A stretch of DNA of 18,295 nt from an uncultured Eubacteriales bacterium (GTDB lineage: Bacteria; Bacillota; Clostridia; Christensenellales; Aristaeellaceae): NCBI GenBank assembly GCA_900553315.1, contig USCW01000016.1, forward strand, positions 1 to 18,295, in the 5' to 3' direction. Position 1 is the stretch's first letter. Each line of letters begins with the position of its first letter. Below the pieces are notes generated by a model, which searched no databases, was not told the DNA's origin, and was given only the letters and a program-made list of their open reading frames with translations. This document shows, piece by piece, positions 14,120-18,295 of the stretch. Position numbers and translations under genes: made by a program.

Positions 14120-14155
14120 AGGTATTCCTCCTTGGATGGATGTCAAAAAGTGAAG

Positions 14156-14220
14156 CTTGGACATGATGGTCGCATGTCTTCGCACAAGTTCAATAGGTTC
14201 CGGGGCTAGCGGAGCTATTG
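14156..14220 (-). ncRNA. Structured 5' leader of rplM, possible L13 autoregulatory leader
   Basis: Between the promoter and the rplM start there are two consecutive hairpins. The upstream one pairs CAATAG with CTATTG (14215-14220 with 14191-14196), with inner TCCG/CGGA. The downstream one pairs CTTG with CAAG and GACATG with CATGTC (14156-14165 with 14173-14188). Ribosomal leaders ahead of rplM are known in Firmicutes and bind their protein product; whether this matches that family needs a covariance search. Confidence 0.5.
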
Positions 14221-14232
14221 ATGCCATTGGCT

Positions 14233-14261
14233 ATCTTATAATACTTTCCGGGAAAAGTCAA
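14233..14261 (-). promoter_or_regulatory. Promoter of rplM-rpsI
   Basis: On the minus strand TTGACT (14261-14256), a 17-nt spacer and TAAGAT (14238-14233); an overlapping TATAAG at a 15-nt spacing is an alternative. The spacer contains the dyad TTTCCCGGAAA. Confidence 0.6.
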
Positions 14262-14289
14262 GCCGAATCCGGGCTTTTTCCGGGAAAAA
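14245..14289. promoter_or_regulatory. Pair of TTTCCGGGAAA dyads at the rplM promoter
   Basis: TTTCCGGGAAA occurs at 14245-14255 within the promoter spacer, and an extended copy TTTTTCCGGGAAAAA at 14275-14289. Their centres are 32 bp apart, close to three helical turns. A related palindrome TTTCCGGAAA is at 15616-15625 near the tsaC promoter. This is compatible with a repressor or activator operator; no regulator is identified. Confidence 0.4.
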
Positions 14290-14313
14290 AGTGCAGGATC
14301 GGCAGAATTTTTC

Positions 14314-14481
14314 TTACGGCAATACCGCACAAATGAGTTGGTGCGGAGGCGAATGAATTTTTCGTCAGATGCAATGGCAGATTTTGAAGGTTTACTGGAG
14401 GTAAATCGAAAAATCTGCAAGCAGCAGATGGCGGAAAAGGCATCGCTTACGCTGCCAACGAATTGTGCGGTATTGCCTTAC
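14314..14481. mobile_element. 160-bp MITE-like palindromic element with TTAC target duplication
   Basis: Terminal inverted repeats GGCAATACCGCACAA (14318-14332) and its exact complement (14463-14477) are flanked on both sides by TTAC (14314-14317 and 14478-14481), like a 4-bp target duplication. Inside, further complementary blocks (GTTGG/CCAAC, GCAGATTTT/AAAATCTGC, and TTTAC/GTAAA around the centre at about 14398) let almost the whole element fold into one long hairpin. It encodes nothing. It sits one base beyond the tsaC stop codon. Confidence 0.65.
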
Positions 14482-14482
14482 G

Positions 14483-15535
14483 TCAGTCCGCCAGCACCTG
14501 CGCCGCCTGTACGCTGTGGAAGGCCGCGGCCCGTCCCAGCCGGTTCATGACCGCCAGACCCACGCCCTCGGGCGGCAGCACCTCGCTGAAAATGGCCTCC
14601 ATACCCGTCTCGTCCATGTCCCGCAGAAGTGCGAACAGCCGGTGCGCCACCTCCTCGGGATGCGCCTTGCTGCCAAGAGCTTCCACGCGGCAGTCCGCCA
14701 GCTCCGGCGCATGCTCGGTAAAGCACAGCACACAGGCCCGTTTGCCCTCCGCCTCAGCCTGCTTGTAGAGCGCACGGCAGGCGGCGACCACCTGCCGCTC
14801 CTCCCCTTCCACCAGCGTCACCGCGCCGGCGGGGGCATAATGTTTGTAGCGCATTCCGGGAGACAGCGCCTTTTCACCGGGCTGCAGGGGACGCAGCACG
14901 CTTCCCGCCACATCGACGCGGGGCAGCACCTGTTCCAGCATTCCCTTCGTAATTCCGCCGGGTCGCAGAATGCACGGCACCTCGCCGCTGATGTCCAGCA
15001 CCGTCGATTCCACGCCAACCTCGCAGTTCCCGCCGTCCAAGATCAGCGGAATGCGGCCCTCCATGTCCTCCATGACATGCTTAGCCGCCGTGGGACTGGG
15101 CTTACCGCTGCGGTTGGCGCTGGGCGCCGCCACCGGCACATTGCACGCCTTCAGCAGCGCTGCCGCCACCGGATGCGAAGGCATCCGCACGGCCACCGTG
15201 GGCAGGGACGCGGTCACGACCAGCGGGATTTGCGGCTTGCGCGGCATGAGCAGCGTCAACGGCCCGGGGCAGAAAGCATCCATCAATTTCTCCGCCAGCG
15301 GCGGCGCCTCGCAGATGCCCGCCAGCTGATCCCGGCTCCATACATGCACGATCAGAGGATTATCTGCGGGCCGTCCCTTCGCAGCAAAAATATTGCGCAC
15401 CGCTTCGCTGTCAAAGGCATTCGCGCCCAGACCATAGACCGTTTCCGTAGGAAAAGCCACCAATTCTCCCTTGCGGAGCAGCTCCGCGCCCAGCGCGATG
15501 CTCTCGGGAGAGGCGGCCAGCAATTTCGTTTCCAC
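14483..15535 (-). CDS. tsaC: L-threonylcarbamoyladenylate synthase (Sua5/YwlC type)
   Basis: A 350-aa two-domain enzyme that makes threonylcarbamoyl-AMP from threonine, bicarbonate and ATP for the t6A modification of ANN-decoding tRNAs. The YrdC domain has VAFPTETVYGLGANA, IFAAKGRPADNPLIVHV, GPLTLLMPRK, VAVRMPSHPVA and APSANRSGKPSPT. The linker PGMRYKHYAPAG and a C-terminal Sua5 domain follow, separating it from the short TsaC/YrdC form. The GTG at 15535 has AAGGAAGG 8 nt upstream; the frame is open to 15589, but the TATAAT of the likely promoter lies there. It is transcribed away from the larA-like gene. Confidence 0.95.
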   Translation of the reverse strand: METKLLAASPESIALGAELLRKGELVAFPTETVYGLGANAFDSEAVRNIFAAKGRPADNPLIVHVWSRDQLAGICEAPPLAEKLMDAFCPGPLTLLMPRKPQIPLVVTASLPTVAVRMPSHPVAAALLKACNVPVAAPSANRSGKPSPTAAKHVMEDMEGRIPLILDGGNCEVGVESTVLDISGEVPCILRPGGITKGMLEQVLPRVDVAGSVLRPLQPGEKALSPGMRYKHYAPAGAVTLVEGEERQVVAACRALYKQAEAEGKRACVLCFTEHAPELADCRVEALGSKAHPEEVAHRLFALLRDMDETGMEAIFSEVLPPEGVGLAVMNRLGRAAAFHSVQAAQVLAD

Positions 15536-15580
15536 AGGCAATTCCTTCCTTAAAATAGCTTCCGTTTGTGCAGCTTCTGC

Positions 15581-15609
15581 ATTATACACGCTTTTTCACG
15601 GAAAATCCA
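15581..15609 (-). promoter_or_regulatory. Probable promoter of tsaC
   Basis: A perfect TATAAT on the minus strand (15586-15581), about 45 nt upstream of the GTG start. The -35 region at 17-nt spacing (TGGATT) is a poor match. Confidence 0.5.
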
Positions 15610-15688
15610 GAGGTGTTTCCGGAAATATCCCCTGCCTCCGGCACTTCGTTCTTTTTCTGTATCCCGCTGTTCCGCACGCTCCTCTGTA

Positions 15689-15717
15689 TCGACAAACCCG
15701 TGCCAGCGTGCTATAAT
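15689..15717 (+). promoter_or_regulatory. Promoter of the larA-like/aminotransferase operon
   Basis: TCGACA (15689-15694), a 17-nt spacer and TATAAT (15712-15717), with TGC directly ahead making an extended -10. It matches consensus at 5 of 6 and 6 of 6 positions. It is divergent from the tsaC promoter about 100 bp away. Confidence 0.85.
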
Positions 15718-15779
15718 GAAGTCTCACCAATGTATGATTATGCACAGCTATACAGCTGTCAGGCAGGAGCGATGAACGC

Positions 15780-17057
15780 ATGAAGGATTATGTTTTTCGT
15801 TACGGCGACGGCACCGTGACGCTTTCGCTGGATGAGACCCATGTGCTGGGCGAGCTGCACGGCAACAAGGTTCCGCCCATTGAGGATATTCCCGCGGCGC
15901 TGGCCCGCGTGCTGGACGCGCCGATCGGTATGCCCGCGCTTTCCAGCTGGATTCAGCCCGGTGAGCGCATTGCGCTGATCATCAGCGACATGTCCCGCTT
16001 CTGGATGCGGCAGGACAAGGTCATTCCCCCGCTGGTGGATTATTTGAACCGGCGCTGCGGCGTAGCTGACGATCATCTCACCATCATCGTTGCCAACGGC
16101 ACCCATGACGGCGGCGACGAGAAGGAGCTCCGCACGCTGGTAACAGATGCGATTTACGACCGCATTCGCGTCGTCAACCACGACTGCAACGCCCCTGACC
16201 TGGTCTATCTGGGCGACACGCCTCACGGCACGCCGGTACGCATCAATGCCGAGGCCGCCCATGCGGATCGGGTCATCTGCCTCGGTGCGGCCACGCACCA
16301 CGTCATGGCGGGCTTTGGCGGCGGACGCAAGAGCATCCTTCCCGGCATCAGCGGCATGGACACCATCTGTCACAATCACGCCTTCGCGCTGGACCCCAAC
16401 GTGCTGCGCAGCAACGCCCGCATCGGCAACGGCAAGCTGGAGGACAACCCCCTCAACGACGACATGTGCGAGGCCGCTGGCATGGTGAAGAATCTGTTCA
16501 TGGTCACGCTGGTCATGAATGCCGAAATGAAGCTGGCGGAGATTTTTGCGGGTCACTACATGGATTCTTGGCTGGCGGCCTGTGAAGCAGTAGATCGCAT
16601 TTACCGGGTCGAGGTGCCCGAAAAGGCGGATGTGATCGTTGCCAGCTGTGGCGGCTTCCCCAAGGATATGTCGCTGTATCAGGGCACGAAGACCATTGAT
16701 AATATCGAATCCGGCCTGAAGATCGGCGGCACGCTGATCCTGCTCATCGAGGCTCGGGACGGCGGCGGCCCTGCGGAATACTTCGACTGGATCAAGGATT
16801 TACAGGCGGGCACCATGGAGAAGCGTCTGCGTGAGCATTTCACCATCCCCGGCTATATTTTCCTGCTAAACTGTGAACAGGCTCAGCGCTACAATATCCT
16901 GATGCTTTCCTCCGTTGCGCCGGAGGTCGTCGCGCCCATGGGGCTCAAGTCCTATGACACGGTGGAAAAGCTGATGGCCGCAGCCGATCTGACCGGCAAG
17001 TCCATTTATGTGATCCCTAACGGCAGCACGGTGGTACCCCATGTGAAAGGAGTGTAA
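15780..17057 (+). CDS. LarA-family (DUF2088) nickel-pincer racemase homologue
   Basis: A 425-aa protein of LarA length. LarA racemises lactate with a nickel-pincer nucleotide bound to a lysine; relatives act on other 2-hydroxy acids. ISDMSRFWMRQDKVIPPLVD (74-93) fits the conserved N-terminal loop with its Asp/Ser/Arg region. VANGTHDGGDEKEL carries the first His, and ATHHVMAGFGGGRKSILPGI carries the second His and the cofactor lysine, followed by HNHAFALDPNVLRSNARIGN. GGFPKDMSLYQGTKT supplies the C-terminal lysines. Catalytic positions are therefore present. No cofactor genes larB, larC or larE are in the window. AGGAG lies 10 nt before the ATG, slightly long. It is 4 nt ahead of an aminotransferase gene, suggesting a shared 2-hydroxy or amino acid pathway. 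The exact substrate cannot be read from the sequence. Confidence 0.88.
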   Translation: MKDYVFRYGDGTVTLSLDETHVLGELHGNKVPPIEDIPAALARVLDAPIGMPALSSWIQPGERIALIISDMSRFWMRQDKVIPPLVDYLNRRCGVADDHLTIIVANGTHDGGDEKELRTLVTDAIYDRIRVVNHDCNAPDLVYLGDTPHGTPVRINAEAAHADRVICLGAATHHVMAGFGGGRKSILPGISGMDTICHNHAFALDPNVLRSNARIGNGKLEDNPLNDDMCEAAGMVKNLFMVTLVMNAEMKLAEIFAGHYMDSWLAACEAVDRIYRVEVPEKADVIVASCGGFPKDMSLYQGTKTIDNIESGLKIGGTLILLIEARDGGGPAEYFDWIKDLQAGTMEKRLREHFTIPGYIFLLNCEQAQRYNILMLSSVAPEVVAPMGLKSYDTVEKLMAAADLTGKSIYVIPNGSTVVPHVKGV

Positions 17058-17061
17058 CTTT

Positions 17062-18210
17062 ATGCAGCAATACATTGCCGAGCGCTTCCGCAACGCTTTT
17101 TCCGGGCTTTCGCTGGATACCGAGGCGCTGCGCCGCTATTCGGACGTGATCGATCTGAGCATCGGCGACACGGATTTCACAACGGATCGCCGCATTATTG
17201 ACGCGGCCTATGCGGACGCGTGCGCAGGCTACACGCATTACGGCGATCCGAAGGGTGATCCGGAGCTGATCGAAGCCATCTGTCAGGCATGGAAGGAAGA
17301 CTTCAATCAGGATGTTTCTCCCGCCGAGGTGCTGATAACGACCTCCAGCTGCATGGGCATGTCACAGGCGCTGCTGGCGCTGCTGAATCCCGGCGACGAG
17401 GTGCTGGTTTTCGGCCCGTACTTTGCGGACTACAACAACCAGATTTATCTCGCGGGCGGCAAGATGGTCGAGGTTGTCACGAAGGAAGAAAATCACTATG
17501 CGCCCGAGGAAGCGGCGATTCGCGCAGCGATCACGCCCCGGACGCGTGCGATGATCGTCAACACGCCCTGCAATCCCACCGGTGCGGCGTACAGCATGGA
17601 GACGCTGACGATGCTGGCCAAGCTGGCCACCGAATATGATTTACTGATTCTGGCGGACGAGATTTACACCCGGTATTTATACGATGGCGCGTTCGTGCCC
17701 ATGCGGACACTGCCGGGGATGGCGGATCGTGTCGTGACGCTGAACAGCTTTTCCAAGAATTTCCTGATGACCGGCTGGCGGGTTGGCTACATCATTGCGC
17801 ACCCGGAGCTGATTCAGGTATTCCAGCAGGTCAATGAGGGGTTGACGTACGTTGCCCCCTCGATCTCCCAGCGTGCGGCACTCAAGGCGCTATCCCTGCG
17901 CAACGAGATTGCGGAGGAATACATCACGAAGTACCGCGACCGTGTATACTATGTGGCCGATCGCATCGCGCAGATTCCCTATCTCTCGCTCTATCGTCCG
18001 CGTGGCACGTTCTACGCTTTCCCCGGCATTGCCAAGACTGGCATGGAGGACAAGGCTTTCTGCGCCTATCTCTTGGAGCAGGCGCACATCATGGTTGCTC
18101 CCGGCTGTGTTTTCGGCGCTGCCGGCATTAGTCACTTCCGCATTGCCTGCACCGTCTCCCAGTCCAAGCTAGCCGAAGCCATGGACAGAATGGAAAAATT
18201 GAAGTTTTAA
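17062..18210 (+). CDS. Pyridoxal-phosphate class I/II aminotransferase (fold type I)
   Basis: A 382-aa protein resembling the aspartate/aromatic aminotransferase group. Motifs in order: YTHYGDPKGDPELIEAI (substrate-side loop), TTSSCMGMSQALLALLNPGD, VNTPCNPTGA (the NPTG segment that contacts the substrate and cofactor), LADEIYTRYLYDG (Asp that binds the pyridine nitrogen, and the Tyr), NSFSKNFLMTGWRVGY with the cofactor lysine, and FRIACTVS with the carboxylate-binding arginine. All key residues are present. AAAGGAG at the end of the preceding gene lies 9 nt before the ATG, and the 4-nt gap marks an operon with the LarA-like gene. Substrate specificity is not determinable here. Confidence 0.93.
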   Translation: MQQYIAERFRNAFSGLSLDTEALRRYSDVIDLSIGDTDFTTDRRIIDAAYADACAGYTHYGDPKGDPELIEAICQAWKEDFNQDVSPAEVLITTSSCMGMSQALLALLNPGDEVLVFGPYFADYNNQIYLAGGKMVEVVTKEENHYAPEEAAIRAAITPRTRAMIVNTPCNPTGAAYSMETLTMLAKLATEYDLLILADEIYTRYLYDGAFVPMRTLPGMADRVVTLNSFSKNFLMTGWRVGYIIAHPELIQVFQQVNEGLTYVAPSISQRAALKALSLRNEIAEEYITKYRDRVYYVADRIAQIPYLSLYRPRGTFYAFPGIAKTGMEDKAFCAYLLEQAHIMVAPGCVFGAAGISHFRIACTVSQSKLAEAMDRMEKLKF

Positions 18211-18230
18211 GCAAACTCCGGGGGAAGACG

Positions 18231-18274
18231 CTGGGGGAGCGGCCGCTTCTCTGAGAGAAGCGCCTCTCCCCCAG
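18231..18274. repeat. Large GC-rich inverted repeat after the aminotransferase gene
   Basis: CTGGGGGAG/CTCCCCCAG (18231-18239 with 18266-18274) encloses a second perfect stem CGCTTCTC/GAGAAGCG with loop TGA (18244-18262). It lies 20 nt after the stop codon at 18210. No T-run follows within the window (ACCCCCTCTCCCG comes next). It could act as an RNA 3'-end stabiliser or weak terminator, or be a copy of a dispersed intergenic repeat; the window ends 21 bases later. Confidence 0.6.
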
Positions 18275-18295
18275 ACCCCCTCTCCCGAAGAGCGG

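Noticed and set aside
14120..14227. Longer L13 starting at 14227
   Set aside because: The residues are unlike L13, and the region is the transcribed leader close to the predicted transcription start.
14318..14477. The long hairpin as the rho-independent terminator of tsaC
   Set aside because: No T-run follows on the minus strand (GTAAGAAAAATTC instead), and the TTAC flanks with long perfect ends suit a transposable element better.

Overview
The window looks like a chromosomal piece of a moderately GC-rich Clostridia-type Firmicute (Bacillota). The block yicC-remA-gmk-rpoZ-coaBC, an NdoA-like MazF, a YitT-family protein, rplM-rpsI and many strong AGGAGG ribosome sites all point there. No species is identifiable by eye.

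Layout. Positions 1-4733 (minus strand) hold a truncated YitT-like membrane protein gene, then a tightly packed operon read right to left: yicC, remA, gmk, rpoZ, coaBC, a YgjP-like metallopeptidase and an orphan mazF, ending in a terminator at about 386-433. Positions 4864-5406 hold a small secreted protein of unknown function. Positions 5494-5786 hold a broken AraC-type DNA-binding domain that abuts a single type I-C CRISPR repeat (5795-5826) preceded by a leader-like stretch.

Positions 6032-13055 are a type I-C interference locus (cas3, cas5c, cas8c, cas7; minus strand). There is no cas4, cas1 or cas2, and no spacer-bearing array. Two features stand out. First, Cas8c is 875 aa instead of about 600. 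The extra length consists of two more copies of its own C-terminal helical module, so one polypeptide carries three modules; canonical I-C Cascade gets three from one Cas8c plus two internally translated Cas11c. Second, the cas3-cas5 gap carries, on the plus strand, a promoter, a repeat-like hairpin, the exact 11-nt I-C crRNA handle TGGATTGAAAT, a 35-nt pseudo-spacer and a terminator. The first 17 nt of the pseudo-spacer match 15 of 17 bases next to a TTC PAM, immediately upstream of the -35 box of the cas5-cas8-cas7 promoter. This is the architecture of a cas-regulating RNA (CreR) that would direct Cascade to repress its own operon.

Positions 13278-14119 hold rplM-rpsI with a structured leader, a promoter and a pair of dyads. 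Positions 14314-14481 hold a 160-bp palindromic MITE-like element with TTAC duplications, placed just after the stop codon of tsaC (14483-15535). From 15689 a strong plus-strand promoter drives a LarA-family racemase homologue and a class I/II aminotransferase, followed by a large inverted repeat.

How it fits together: housekeeping operons flank a streamlined CRISPR effector island. The island appears to have lost adaptation and its array, but it keeps processing (Cas5c), surveillance (Cas8c, Cas7), nuclease (Cas3) and a putative self-regulating guide RNA. In this window that RNA is the only guide-like transcript visible.
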